Assembly (NCBI GenBank): GCA_037447605.1
Contig: CM074809.1
Location: forward strand, 3,333,114-3,397,113
Reading direction: 5' to 3'
DNA from: Zygnema circumcarinatum
Taxonomy: Eukaryota > Streptophyta > Zygnematophyceae > Zygnematales > Zygnemataceae
DNA length: 64,000 bases
The position numbers and the translations under genes were made by a program. Below the pieces are notes generated by a model. The model had not been told where the DNA came from. It was given only the letters and a program-made list of their open reading frames with translations, and did no database searches. How positions within the stretch are numbered: position 1 is the first letter of the stretch; each line of letters opens with the position of its first letter. Below are positions 45,875-57,285 of the stretch, piece by piece.

Positions 45875-45884
45875 ATTAACCTTG
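45875..45884. repeat. Target-site duplication, right copy
   Basis: ATTAACCTTG, identical to 45450-45459. Confidence 0.85.
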
Positions 45885-45978
45885 AATACAATTAGAACCT
45901 TGAATTACCTTGAATTCGTCAATGGTATTGTTGATCTTGAGGTCTTGGAAAATGCAATTACGACGGTATAGTGATCTC

Positions 45979-45999
45979 CAATCGGGTTTCGCCACGTGG
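45979..45999 (+). promoter_or_regulatory. CCAAT-N10-CACGTG element, no assigned gene
   Basis: CCAAT (45979-45983), 10 bases, CACGTG (45994-45999). It is followed at about 46101-46117 by tandem telo-box-like GGTTTAGGGTTTTAGGG and then an ATG at 46132. The arrangement looks like a promoter. Confidence 0.55.
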
Positions 46000-46131
46000 A
46001 TATCCCAAGGATAAAGTGTCGACGCCACGTACGGGGCTTGTTGCCACGTTGGCTCGCAGCCATCGACCGCGGTGGCCGCCGGTCAAGGGCCGGTTTCAAG
46101 GGTTTAGGGTTTTAGGGTACCAGCATCCTCG

Positions 46132-46281
46132 ATGGAGGGGGCAGCACAGAGAGCAGTTGTGCTTCTTCTTCCCTTTCTTGGTTTCCTTTTCAACTTCATG
46201 TGCTTGTTATCCCTCCAAATGAAGGTTGTGCCCTTCCATGTGGCAACATCTCCAACTGAAAGAAGTTTCGATCCAAGATAA
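46132..46281 (+). CDS. Short membrane-segment ORF, possible gene fragment
   Basis: 49-codon frame starting 15 bases after a telo-box pair. It begins MEGAAQRAVV, has a strongly hydrophobic stretch LLLPFLGFLFNFMCLLSL (a likely signal anchor), and continues QMKVVPFHVATSPTERSFDP. I do not recognise it. The promoter-like upstream sequence and the signal-like start suggest the first exon of a gene or a duplicated 5' end. No continuing exon with convincing motifs was found before the GT47 gene on the opposite strand. Confidence 0.35.
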   Translation: MEGAAQRAVVLLLPFLGFLFNFMCLLSLQMKVVPFHVATSPTERSFDPR

Positions 46282-46535
46282 CAGCTGGGCAAATTCGGTG
46301 ACACCAGCAATGGGGCAAGGAAGAGGGAGAGACTCGCTGCCCCTCCCCCACTCTTCGTAGCAAACTTTGACCTAATCTCCACATCACTCCGCGAGCCTTC
46401 CCCCCCACGCCAACAATTGCACAACTCTTCCTCCGATTCCTGAACCTATGAACAGGCGACAATTTGCCGCGGCCTATATTCTACATTTCGATAATGTTAA
46501 CGATTTTTTCACAAGCGATTTGTAACCCTGAGCCT

Positions 46536-49500
46536 TCATAGCGAATAGCAGGAGCTTGGAACTCCGTAGTCTCTCCTGGAACGGAGAGATGAATCTCGGC
46601 CGTTCGTTCGCCTTGTCTCTATTCTCCACTCATTGTTGTAAAGCTTGAAATGCAAAATCTGCCAACCGAAACCACTTGGGTAAGTCACTGTCGGATACAA
46701 ACGAGTACTCCTATCTCCTTGACCGTAGATACAGATGCTCAATTGTAAACTATGCGAGCATGTACCGCATAATGTCATGTGATGCATGAAGATGCAATGT
46801 GATGCATGGATCCCATGCCATGTCCCACCTGCAAAAGGGTGTCTATGGCATCATCCCCGTGGAGCATGCTGGTCCCAAAGGACCATGCATCCCTCTGCTC
46901 ATGAACCGCCTTCTGCCGATTCGCCTCCTCCTTCGCAACAGAGTGGAAGGTGAACCGCTGCCAAGTCTTCTGAACTCTCTGCTGCATTCTGTCTCCTTTT
47001 GTTTCCGATACTGCCTGCAGTTGTCAGCCAACCACCAACAGGCAAATTGGACATTAATGAAGGTCGGCTATATCTCCTCATTTCTGCAACGTGATCAACT
47101 TGAACATGTCAACAAATAGTTTGCTGGCTCCTATAACAATGAAAGGAAATGGGAGGGCAAAACAGAGATGAGAGAGGAAATGGAGTGCCTCACTCACTCT
47201 CAAAATGTGAACAAGATTTGGGATGTCAACCTCCTTCACACGGATTGAAAAGCTGCTATAGTCAAGGAACTTCTGAAAAGGCAGATGAATCCCATCCTGC
47301 AAAAATAATTGAATTTTTTTGAAAGTCAGACAGGGAAGACTGAATCACGAAGAAAAGAAAAGGAGCGAAGCGCCGAAGAAAAACAAAAGAGGGTTTCGAA
47401 AGAGAACCATTCACTGCCTACCAGTAGGAGCAGGTACGATACTAGGTTTCTGTCTAGATAGTGAACAAAATGAGGCCTGTCAGCCAGCCTGCCTCCCTCT
47501 CACTCTCTCCACTCTCTCTCTCTCTCTCTCTCTCTCGCTCTCCCTCTCTCTCGCTCTCCCTCTCTCTCTTTATTCCTCTCCCCAAAAGATCCCCACCTGA
47601 ATAATGACAGGAATGCAGCCATGCTTCATGGCCATCTCCATGTCTCGACTGAACCCATTTTCGGGCAGAACTCCACAAAATTTCGCATTTGCCAACTGCT
47701 TAAAAGCCCCTCGAAAACCATCAACATACAGCTCGTTAGCAACGTCGAATCAATGCAGCGTTTCTTCACTTCCCCTCCCTCACTTGCTCTGTCGATGGGA
47801 GTTTGGTCTCACCTCATTACCCTGTTCTGAACTCAAAACATTGGTGACTACCACATCTTCCTCTGCCTTCACCCCTTGCAGCTCTCCTGCTAAATTCGGA
47901 ACGGAGGCAAAGGCGTGTGCTAAAGCTTGGCGGATGCCCATACTGAAGCTGTAAGCTCCAAGAAGACCGAAAAGGCAAAGTCAATCGCGACGATCGTGTC
48001 AAATAAGACAACAATTGAACCTATATTTTTGTGATAAAAAATAAAACAATATCAAGCTCTTCTTGCTATGTTTTTGCAAACTTACACTGTTTTCTGCTGT
48101 TTGTTTGTTGTTTTCTTAGTTCTACTGCAATCTTTAAGGAAGTGAAGAGGGGTTTAACCGCCATTTTCCGCCATAGCTACTCAAAAAGGCATGAATGGAA
48201 GTGGCTAGAATTGGAACGCACCCATGTGCTTTAGGCCCACCAGCAAAGCTATACCCCAGCTTTCCTGCGAAGTAAAATAGGGTCGTCCGCTCTTTAAAGG
48301 GTCTGCAAGACAAAAAGAACTAATAATCAGCGATAAAGCATGACAACCTAACAAACACACCAACACATAGAAATCCTGTGGTCGGACGTCCTAACGTCGC
48401 GCTTAGCACCTACAAACCAAACCAAAACCAAACTAAACCATGGTCTAAAGCAATCACTGGTTCCTCTTTCTCAACTCCCTTTTCATCCATCTCGTTCACC
48501 TCCCTCTTCACTCATGTCTCTCACCTTCCTCTTCACCCATGTCTCTCACCTCCCTCTTCACCCATGTCGCTCACCTCCCTCTTTATCCACGTCTCTCACC
48601 TCCCTCTTCACCCATGTCTCTCACCTCCCTCTTCACCCATGTCTCTCACCTCCCACTTCACCCATGTCTCTCACCTCCCTCTTCACCCACCTCTCTCACC
48701 TCCCTCTTCACCCACCTCTCTCACCTCCCTCTTCACTCACCTCTCTCACCTCCCTCTTCACCCACCTCTCTCACCTCCCTCTTCACTCACCTCTCTCACC
48801 CCCCTCTTCATCCATGTTTCTCACCTCCCTCTTCCCCCATGTCTCTCACCTCCCTCTTCACTCACCTCTCTCACCTCCCTCTTCACCCACCTCTCTCACC
48901 TCCCTCTTCATCCATCTCTCTCTCACCTCTTCCAATACATCTGCGCCATTTGGTCGGCGTCAGGAGGCATCCATACAGGCATGACCACATCCTTCCAGGG
49001 GTCGAAGCAGTCATGCCCTCCATAGAACTCTTGGGGAAGTTCGTCCCACCGATCCTCCTTAACTGTTGTTGCAGACGTGACGTGACGCTTCATGGTGTTG
49101 CCCCAGTGGGAGAGGATTGTGCTGTTCCATATACTCCTCGGAGAGAGGCAGCCGCCCTCATCCCCACCTAATGCCTTCACGCATAGAAATTCGAAAAGTA
49201 CAGCTACTTGAATGAATAAGTGATTGGTGTATTGACAAGTGGGAAGACTATGAAGGCGAAGAATGTTCTTACTGCCAGGGTTTTCAGTCTCAATAATGCA
49301 AGTTTGTCTCCTGAAGGGAGTTGTGGCGATGGAAAAACGTTGAAAAGGTAAAATAGAACCGATCGAAAAAGGAAGAAGTGCTCTTTTGCACATACCCACA
49401 AGTGGTCTCGTCCATTGTATCGATCCCAAAAGGGGTGAGTTCCTTTGATAAACTCATATGCTCGCTGATACAGATCTGCAACAAACCACGCTCGACTGCC

Positions 49501-52500
49501 GTCCATGTGCTTCTGCTCACATATTGACATCAGAATGAGCAAGCTCTTCAACCACTAATGCAAGGAAATAAGATATGGAAAAGAATGGAAAGATGTGCCG
49601 ATTTTGCATCAGGGCTATTTTCAGATTGCCTTACCGGAATGACGAGAGGTGGTGAATCGTCGGCTCTTTCCATGAGACATGTCCCGAACACTGGAACATA
49701 GAAGTAGTCAGCTTCGTGGGGATTTATAGTACGATGTGGACTGGAAAGCAGCCCCTCATAAAGGGCAACCTGCCGAATGCAATCAGTTTAATTAGTTTGA
49801 TAAGAGGCTTTAGAAAGCAGCCAAAAATTGCATGGAGGGATGGAGCAACACAAGCGATTAAACCTCAAAAGGTAAGCAAGGAACAGCAGTTCCAAGGTTT
49901 CATCGAAACCTTTTTGTTCACTCTCAATGTCAACTCCCACAAGGTCCAAGAATGTGGTCCATCCTCAATGCTTTCTAAAGGAGAAAGTAAGGCAGACCCA
50001 CCTCAAGGCCGTATCGCTGCCCTTGATGGAACACTGTACGGTTCTTCTCATCATAGAACCGTAAAGCGCAATGCTCTTTCCATTGCCGACCCTGCAAGAA
50101 AATTTTGAAAAAGAAATAAAATTTGTAGGAGAACGATAAGCATAGGAGTCATAGCATAGCAAATGACTAAAATGTCATAGACCCCGAAAAAAATTCTCAA
50201 TAAAGGAAAAGTCAGCCATGAGTTAATGCAGATTGGCTCACCTGTAACAGCCCAATATTGAACTCAGAGGGCATTTCATAAATGTAGATAAGGGGCCTCT
50301 TGCGATTATTTCTCAGCACCACGTCTTCTGCTAACAGTCTCCTCCTGCCACCTGGTCTCTGCTGGTAAGCTTCACCTCCTTTTTTCTCTTTAAAAAAGGT
50401 CAACCATGGTGGCATGGGGGCCGATGGCAGAGTCAAAGCGGAAGGAATGCTGCAATCGGCTCCATAGAAATCGCCAGAACACTGCCATGCATGCCAACAG
50501 ATGTCAATCTCATGTGTCTTTTCTCTGAACAGAACTTCTCCAAAAAAAAGGAACCAATTTTACGTTTGTTTAGGGGGTTCCTTTAGCTTCTCAACTAGAA
50601 TGAGGGAGGAACAACAACATAACAGAACAATAACAGAACAACAACAATAACAGGATGACAACAGAACAGAACAAAATAACAGAACTGACCTGGCAAAACC
50701 CATCGACACAGATTCCGTTCCCTGAGCACTGGTTGACACAGAACGGCTCTGTTGGTATTTCGCAAAGCTTGCCTGTTCGTCCATCGTAACGGCATGCACA
50801 TCGGCTGCTGAACCTATGGGTGTTTGAAAAAGGGTCTGCCTCTAAATCCATATTACACCAACCGAGTCGACGTTCGTCCTTAGAATACAGGAGGTCCTCG
50901 TCCACGTGGCTCCACAAGAAAGTTCCTGAGCTGCCACGTGGCAGCACATCATTGCATTAGTCGGAATCAACAAACCGCAATACTGATCCAACAGCTCCCA
51001 TGCAATATGAGCAATTTTGAGCATAATGGTGAGGTCCAGGTTGAAACACTCTTAACATAATGTCAAACTGCATCCTACATTGAGAGACTTTCGGCCACAT
51101 ACCTGTCAGTTGAAAGGCCGCATGGTGCAACTGCAGGTCGACGAGGAAAGGCTCCTCGTGATCCACAAAAGCATTGTCCTGATCTTTCATCACATTCTGC
51201 TGCACAAATAGTCGCAGAAAGACGAGCTTTGAGAGGAGCAGTGTGAAGGAAGGGCGGGACTTTGGCATCATTTGAAGCACCTTCTGCCTCCTCCAGACTG
51301 TGTTCAGCTTCTGCCACATCTGAAGGTCGCCTGCATCCGATGCTTTTCTCTTCGCTGCAATCCAGTCCTGCAATGCAACAGAACCACTTTGGCGATGAAC
51401 CAGATCAGAACTACTTTCTGATGAAGAGGTAACTTTTTCGGATAGGACGTTCACAAAAGATTGAACAAGGAAATCTGAAAAGCTTTGAAGCTGTGCACAG
51501 ACCCAAAGCTTATCCGCTGCCCATAGCATGATTCAGTGTTGGCGTTTCTTTTGAACAGATGATGTCCTAGGGCCCATAGATGCTACTGCTTCTCATGAAA
51601 ACTCTCGAACCCGAAACACAAAAACCCTATAATCACAGGGTCTCCAGGCTTTCCGGCAAATTGTGTGACTGTTTTAAGGCGTAACTCGCTCTCCCACTAC
51701 ACCTAGTGCTCATTCCGTGTACGGCTTAAAGATTACAACGTAAAAAACAAAACCAGCAAACTCTGCTATGGATTTAGGCTGTTTCCTTTCCCTGAAACCT
51801 ACAAACACTAAAGGATGTTGGAAGCAGTCTCACCTGTGGCGCCAAACTGACAGCTGCAAGTTCCTTCTTTGGCATTGCAGACACCCTTCCGAGAGCAGAA
51901 AGCAGGACACGTCTCTCCATAGAGCACCTGGCTTGTAAAAATCATTCATCTGCAGAGTTGCTTCAGTTGGAGTGACAATGTACTGCATCACTCTCTTTGA
52001 CTTCGAAGTGTGTGGAATTCTCCAAGAAAAAGGGGGGGGGGGGGGCACAAGGGGCGTGAGGGGGATACGAAGTACAGTTTGCTCTTCTAGAAAGGTGACA
52101 AGATTTTTCCAAATTAACAAAGGCCTTATCATTAAGCTTACTCTTCATCAGGATATTCAAGTATGTAACACTTCCTTGCCAAGTTCAATTTCTCGGCCTC
52201 ATTTTCCTCGTATGACTGCTGCCTTTGTTCCAGCTATATTGATATATTTGGACACAAATTCCTTAAATCTTCATCAAATAAGCGGCAACATACTTCAGTT
52301 GTCGCACCTGCATGCATGAATACGTCTTCGAAATCTCTACTGATTGCTTGATAAAAATACACTCTCATAAAAGTGACTTCTTACCTCATCAACTAACACT
52401 GGAGCAGACGCACCCCCACACCTTTTCAGCCAATCTCCCACTTGACTCTTCCAAGCGGCTCCTCTCCACATTGTGCTTAACTTAGCTTTAGTGTCTGAGC

Positions 52501-53482
52501 CACTCTCTTCCGGCTTCTCCACCGGCTTCTGCGCCTCAGAATGCTCCTCCAACGGTTTTTGCATGCCCTCGCCATCCCTGAAGCTTCCGGCTTTTCCTCC
52601 TTCCCCTCCTACACCAGCAGAGGGCTCCACTTCAAAGTCCTCCTTACTTTTTTTGTCTGCGCTATCGCCTCCCGCGCCCTCATTTTCAAAAGTTGCTCCA
52701 TCCCCCAAACTATCAAAATTTCCATCGTTTGCTGCTCCACGACCTTCCTCAACCTTTCCCTTTTCCTCGTCTCGTTGTCGACCACGAGGCAAGGATTGAC
52801 CTTTCGAACTCCCTTCCTCCATTACAGATTCTTCTTCATCGGACTCTTCTCCAGCTTCAGAAAATTTCCCTTTCTGCGTATCCCTGGCATTGTCACCTCC
52901 CCATTCATTCTCAGTCTCTGTCTCACTGGCACCTCCAGGCACTGCCTCCGTCTTGCCCTTACTAGAATCCTGGTCAGGTTGACCTCCCCTCGTCCCTAAT
53001 CCCCACTCTTCTCTATCTTCAGGACTACCCCACTCTCCCTCAAAACTACCTCCTCTACTCCCGCCCTCGCTCCCATTGTACCAACCCCTACTCCCCTCCT
53101 CTCCCGCTTCTGAACTCAACCCCGGAGGCCCACTCTCTTTCTCCTCCTGCGAGTTCGGAGCCGGCCTTGCAAATCCTGCATGTCTGGAGAGAAGCGACGG
53201 CGCTGCAACGACCGCCGTGAACAGCAAAGCTCCTGCAGCCAGCCATATCATGGTTTTCTGACCGTTCCCAGAAGCTCCATCCCTCGGAGAAGAGGGAGCA
53301 CTTCTCGAAATGGAGAAGCTGCTGAAAGGGGGAGGCTTGGGCCGCGGAAAAGCAGGCGCCTTCGGCATCCAACGCGCAAGGTGAGGGCGAATCTGGGAGC
53401 GAAGAAGCGTCGAGGGGTCAGGGATAGGTAGACGACTGCTTAGACTGGGAGCGAGAAGATGCTCCCTCTCTAGCGGATCCAT
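46536..53482 (-). CDS. GT47 exostosin-family glycosyltransferase with EGF-like repeats, ExAD-like
   Basis: Golgi type II membrane glycosyltransferase. The EGF-plus-exostosin layout recalls Arabidopsis At3g57630 (ExAD, extensin arabinosylation). Fifteen phase-consistent exons: 52385-53482, 51834-51927, 51103-51367, 50690-50930, 50242-50481, 50002-50091, 49635-49769, 49396-49554, 48927-49174, 48222-48302, 47813-47948, 47597-47731, 47198-47296, 46829-47014 and 46536-46658; 1109 aa. One membrane segment (about 78-97, MIWLAAGALLFTAVVAAPSL) is followed by about 240 acidic Gly/Glu/Ser-rich residues. Then come Cys-rich EGF-like units (CPAFCSRKGVCN; CINQCSG-type CVNQCSGNGICVDGFC) and the GT47 domain: PLIYIYEMPSEFN, DYFYVPVFGTC, HPFWDRYNGRDHLW, DEGGCLSPRSIWNSTIL, FSMGIRQAL, FCGVLPENGFSRDMEMAM, GCIPVIIQDG. 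The start was chosen for its context GCCGCCATGG; an in-frame Met 25 codons upstream is possible. Confidence 0.92.
47505..47573. repeat. (CT)n microsatellite in GT47 intron
   Basis: CTCTCT with CCC and CG interruptions, in the intron between exons 12 and 13. Confidence 0.85.
48488..48926. repeat. 25-bp minisatellite in GT47 intron 9
   Basis: About 17 copies of a 25-base unit ATGTCTCTCACCTCCCTCTT + CACCC with small changes, ending at the donor side of exon 9. Since 25 is not a multiple of three, the array is open in all three plus frames for up to 200 codons. These frames are artefacts. Confidence 0.92.
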
Positions 53483-53786
53483 GGCGGCAGGGAGGCGAGG
53501 AGGGAGAGCGGGAGGGGCCGTTGGGAGGAGGGCGAGCCAAGTGCCAACCATTGGCATTGCGCTTGGGTGTCTAAGTTAGAACCAGTACATTGATTCGGCT
53601 CTTAGCTAATGATTCGCTAGAAATGTACTGCTTTTGGTATGTTTGTTGCCGTCATGTGGAAGATCAAATCACGCCCAGATACGGTACGGTGGGGGAAAAA
53701 GGGAAAGCGGGAAACTCACGGGACGGAATTCGCGGAGCCAATAGAATTGCTTCGTTTGTTCCTCAGAAATGGACCCGAACTACGGA

Positions 53787-53854
53787 ACAAACTACAAAAC
53801 AGAAACTGCAAACTGCAAACTGCGAACTGCGAACTGCAAACTACAAACTGCAAG
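53787..53854. repeat. (CTGCAAA)n heptamer repeat
   Basis: About nine imperfect units of CTGCAAA/CTGCGAA in the divergent promoter between GT47 and the next gene. Confidence 0.8.
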
Positions 53855-53937
53855 CCTTGTGATTCGGTTTGACCGAAGACGGGATAGAATTACAATAATA
53901 AGGCATGGGTCAATCTCGCCGCGTAAGCATTTCGTGC

Positions 53938-53958
53938 CACGTGAAGAGTTTTCATTGG
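53938..53958 (-). promoter_or_regulatory. CCAAT-N10-CACGTG element (reverse orientation)
   Basis: CACGTG (53938-53943), 10 bases, ATTGG (53954-53958), in the 830-base divergent promoter of the GT47 gene and the gene at 54312. Confidence 0.6.
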
Positions 53959-54000
53959 TTGACCTGGAAATATCGAAATACATTGTACCGTGTTTTTAAA

Positions 54001-54039
54001 CGATATATTGTATCGTGTCGTATCGTGTCATATCGTTGT
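54001..54039. repeat. Short GTATCGT repeat
   Basis: Variants of GTATCGTGTC in tandem, reverse complement of the repeat at 38321-38512. Confidence 0.65.
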
Positions 54040-54311
54040 CTGGTGTCCCAATTTCCCTGAATGCAAGCGCTCCTTATGTGAGGTCTTCCGCCTCGGCAGA
54101 TATTTTTTTCTTTTTTCCTTTATCAAATTCTAGCCTGCTCTTAGCTCAGGATTTGCGAAAGAAAGGATCTGGGAGAGTAAGAGAAAGGAAAGGTGAGGAT
54201 TTGGGCGTTTAGTATCCCGTTATTGAGCATGATTTGAGTCTCTTTTGATGGTATACTTCTCTGGGAATCGCAGAATACAAAGGAAAGGCGCCCTGCAGGG
54301 TCCTGGAAGCC

Positions 54312-57285
54312 ATGGCTGCGGAGGGCGTTTCTCAGCAGCAGGGTGCTCCTGGTGCTCTTGTTCACTGCGGAACTGATCATGGATTCAATGCGTTGGACGA
54401 TGATGAGCTCGATGCATGGCTCGCTGATGATTCTGCGGATGACGATGGTGACACGCATGACATGAACTCACAGCAATTAGCCTTTCCAAACCATGGCGTA
54501 GACAATCGCTCTCCGTTTGGAAGCGAAGGTAATGACAGAAAACCGAAAATTCAGGAGCTAAATGGGGCGACAGTGGCTGCTGCATCCGTTCCTCCGACTC
54601 GCAAGGTGAATGGCCTTGTTTGGCAGCAACCTCCCACCATTTTGAAACAGCCACCGAACACTGTTCATGCCCCTCGTGCTCATGTCAAACTCGAGGCGCC
54701 TGGTATACCTTCTGAGGATTCGAAGAATTTGGCAACAGCCGATGATTCCAAGAATGGTCTGAGTGAAGTAAGGAACGGAGAGCAGCTGGTGAGCAAGGAA
54801 CTGAGTAGCAAGCCCCTTGGTCCACAGCCAAAGCAGAATCCCGGAGAGCATTTCTTTCCGGCTGTTGAGGAGAAGTTTAAGCGATTGAACAAACCGAGGA
54901 TAAGAGACCTGATCGAACATGGAGTGTTTCAAGAAGGTGATACTCGCATAACCGCCCCCAAGCTGGCCCCCAATTTGCTTGCTCTCCATTCTTAACGATG
55001 TCCGCTCCTCCCTCAGTTTCAGTTAAACAGCATTCCCGTAATGGAGCCGGAACGGGGAGCATGATTGGCCTTCCGCTTGCAGAAACAAATGAACTTGTTC
55101 TGTATCCCAGTTTCAGGAAATAAGAAAGAGTCTGTAGAATCACGTTATTTATAACATAGCTGAGCATACTGCCATCCGGCATGCTTTTCACTGGAGGCAT
55201 TTTTTTTTTAACGAGTGAACTGAACGAACAGTCATACCTTTTGAAGGTGGTTTCACTTCTCTTGTTGAAAGCTCAAGTTATTAAAGTGTTTGCTCAGTTC
55301 CAAACGCCAATAAATAAGACGAGGCATGCATGTCAATCTTCACCTTCACCCCTTCACTCTTGCCTCCCAACTGTAGCGCTCGTGACTATCATGTCTATTC
55401 ATCCCCCCCCCCCCCCCCCCCCCCCCCCCNNNNNNNNNNCCCCCCCCCCCCCCCCCTCCCCCCATTCTATTCAGGTGACAGGTTGAATTATCGTTCTCGC
55501 ATTGACGACCGGGACTTTCCGTGCAGCGTCACAGTTCAAGTGCTCGACTTTGACAAGCGCCTGATTGTCAATCTTGCCGAGTTACCGTTGCTGCTTGAAA
55601 AAGTTCCTTTTCTGATGAAGCAACAGGAGGCAGGTGTGAGGGGTATAGCATTCATACCTTTGCCGAATGCGAGAGCTCCTGTTCAGCTGCTAATGTCGGT
55701 CAGCTTCTTTAAGCTGCTCGCTCTTTGGTATCAGGAGGATTTCAGGGACGAATTTCGATTTAAGTCCGATCAACATGCATACGATGATAAGGACTTGGTG
55801 GTTGTGAAGATGCGAGGTTTAGTGCTACCAGAGCCGATACCGTTAAAGGCTATCCGAGATCAGTTTGCCGAAGATTCTGAGTGGGACTTTGACCAAGGCA
55901 TGTGTGGTTGTCGACCTCCGCATTCTAAACCAGAATTGAGATCGAAGATGCAGCGGTCTGACAGTAATGGCACGACGAGACCTCCACCTGGAGAGCTGCA
56001 AGCTTTAGGGAGAAGTCCTTCAGCTAAAAATAATCGCGGGACTACTCTTACTCGACCACTTATTGAAGATGATAAGTGTAGAATAGAAGGAGGGGCAGGG
56101 AGGCTTGCAGAAGCTTGCAGCTCTTCAGCTGCAATTGGATTGCCTATGATGCAGTTTCCATTATTGTGGACAAAACCTTCGATTGCAGACATCGCTGAAT
56201 TACGTAAAATTTCACAGGAGGGACAGGTACTGAGTGTGTTAGGAGATATGGAAAATGGGAGCAGTGAGCTAAGGAAGAGAATCAAGACAGAAGACTTTAG
56301 AGAATGGCTTCAAGCAAACCCGTTACAACCTGAAGCAGGTCGGTTGAGCATTCTGGAAAATCTCTCAAGCAGGTCTACTTTGAATGGCAACACGTTTGGC
56401 TCGTCTGCGGGAAACAATGCGTTGGATGAGGAAACTGTGATGAGCAGTGGAATGCGTGAGAAATCGAATGCTCTTATTCAGTTAGGTAAAGCCATTGCTC
56501 CTTTATAATGCGAAACATCAACTGCTTATGCTTTAACAGTGATAGATTCCCGTAGAGCAATGCCATTACACTTGTCGTTTGTACCATGGAACTTGCAGAA
56601 ACTATTCAGCAGCAGCAGCAGCACTATTGTTACTATGTACCGTGGGACAGATGAACCTATCTGATGTCGATAACTTGTATCCGATCTTTTGTGTGCAGAG
56701 AAACCGGCTTCGACTTTTTCCTTTAACCCGGACCAGTTTTTCCAGAAAGTAAGGTCCCCAGTATTCATTGAAAAGGTGCAACAAGCGATGAGTGCGAGCA
56801 TAGACACGGATGGGTCTGTTCCTCGCGGGGAAACCAAACGGCGAGAAGTGGAGAGGGTGATGTCCATTGAGAATGTAAAGAACCTTCTCGCCTCTTGGGA
56901 TGCCCGAAAGAGAACTCCTGCTGATTTGAATAGGATGGTGACTAGTCTCTGCACTCATGAAACCACGAGGAATGCCATGCAGCGACAGTTTCAAGCAGCA
57001 GCTAGAACACTCGCTAGGGTTGACAATTACGCTGAGGTGCGGACACACCTACTGAAGCTTGTCCTCATTGTAGGAGATGACAAGAAGTATGTGGGAATGT
57101 ATGCGGCGGAGGCAGTGCTTAGTGCTTGCCAGAGAAGTGCAAACATAAAGACGGGGATGCAGAAGGATCAGGCAGCAAAGGAGGTGCTGAAGAATTTGAG
57201 GTCAAGATTTGGGCCCCGGCGCGAAAAAATGAATGCAAAGGCCGGCGATTTGCTGGTGCATACGATTTTGGGGAAAGTGAAGTGA
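54312..57285 (+). CDS. Unrecognised 740-aa protein
   Basis: Three exons, 54312-54936, 55475-56485 and 56699-57285, whose phases agree (1 and 1) and give a single open frame, so the gene looks real. I do not recognise the family. Features: acidic N-terminus (FNALDDDELDAWLADDSADD), a Pro/Ser/Lys-rich linker, a short segment RIRDLIEHGVFQEGDRLNYR spanning intron 1 that loosely recalls RAMA-type modules, a folded-looking region (residues about 210-350: FPCSVTVQVLDFDKR, PVQLLMSVSFFKLLALW), a low-complexity linker, and a Lys/Arg-rich, probably helical C-terminal domain of about 150 residues (ENVKNLLASWDARKRTPADL; NYAEVRTHLLKLVLIVGDDK). No signal peptide or membrane segment. A nuclear, chromatin- or RNA-related role would be a guess. 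Confidence 0.75.
55403..55456. repeat. Poly-C tract with a 10-base gap
   Basis: 27 C, ten N (55430-55439) and 17 more C, just upstream of the exon 2 acceptor of the unrecognised gene. The assembly could not size the homopolymer. Open frames through it are unreliable. Confidence 0.95.

Noticed and set aside
45979-45999. G-box/CCAAT element as promoter of the non-LTR fragment
   Set aside because: The fragment ends upstream at 45874 and is a 5'-truncated dead copy; the element points towards 46132 instead.
48378-49171. Three overlapping 150-215-codon Ser/Leu/His/Pro-rich frames
   Set aside because: Translation of the 25-bp intronic minisatellite in three frames; the real gene is on the opposite strand.
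52473-52999. Plus-strand frames of 90-150 codons opposite GT47 exon 1
   Set aside because: Antisense shadows of the low-complexity stem region.
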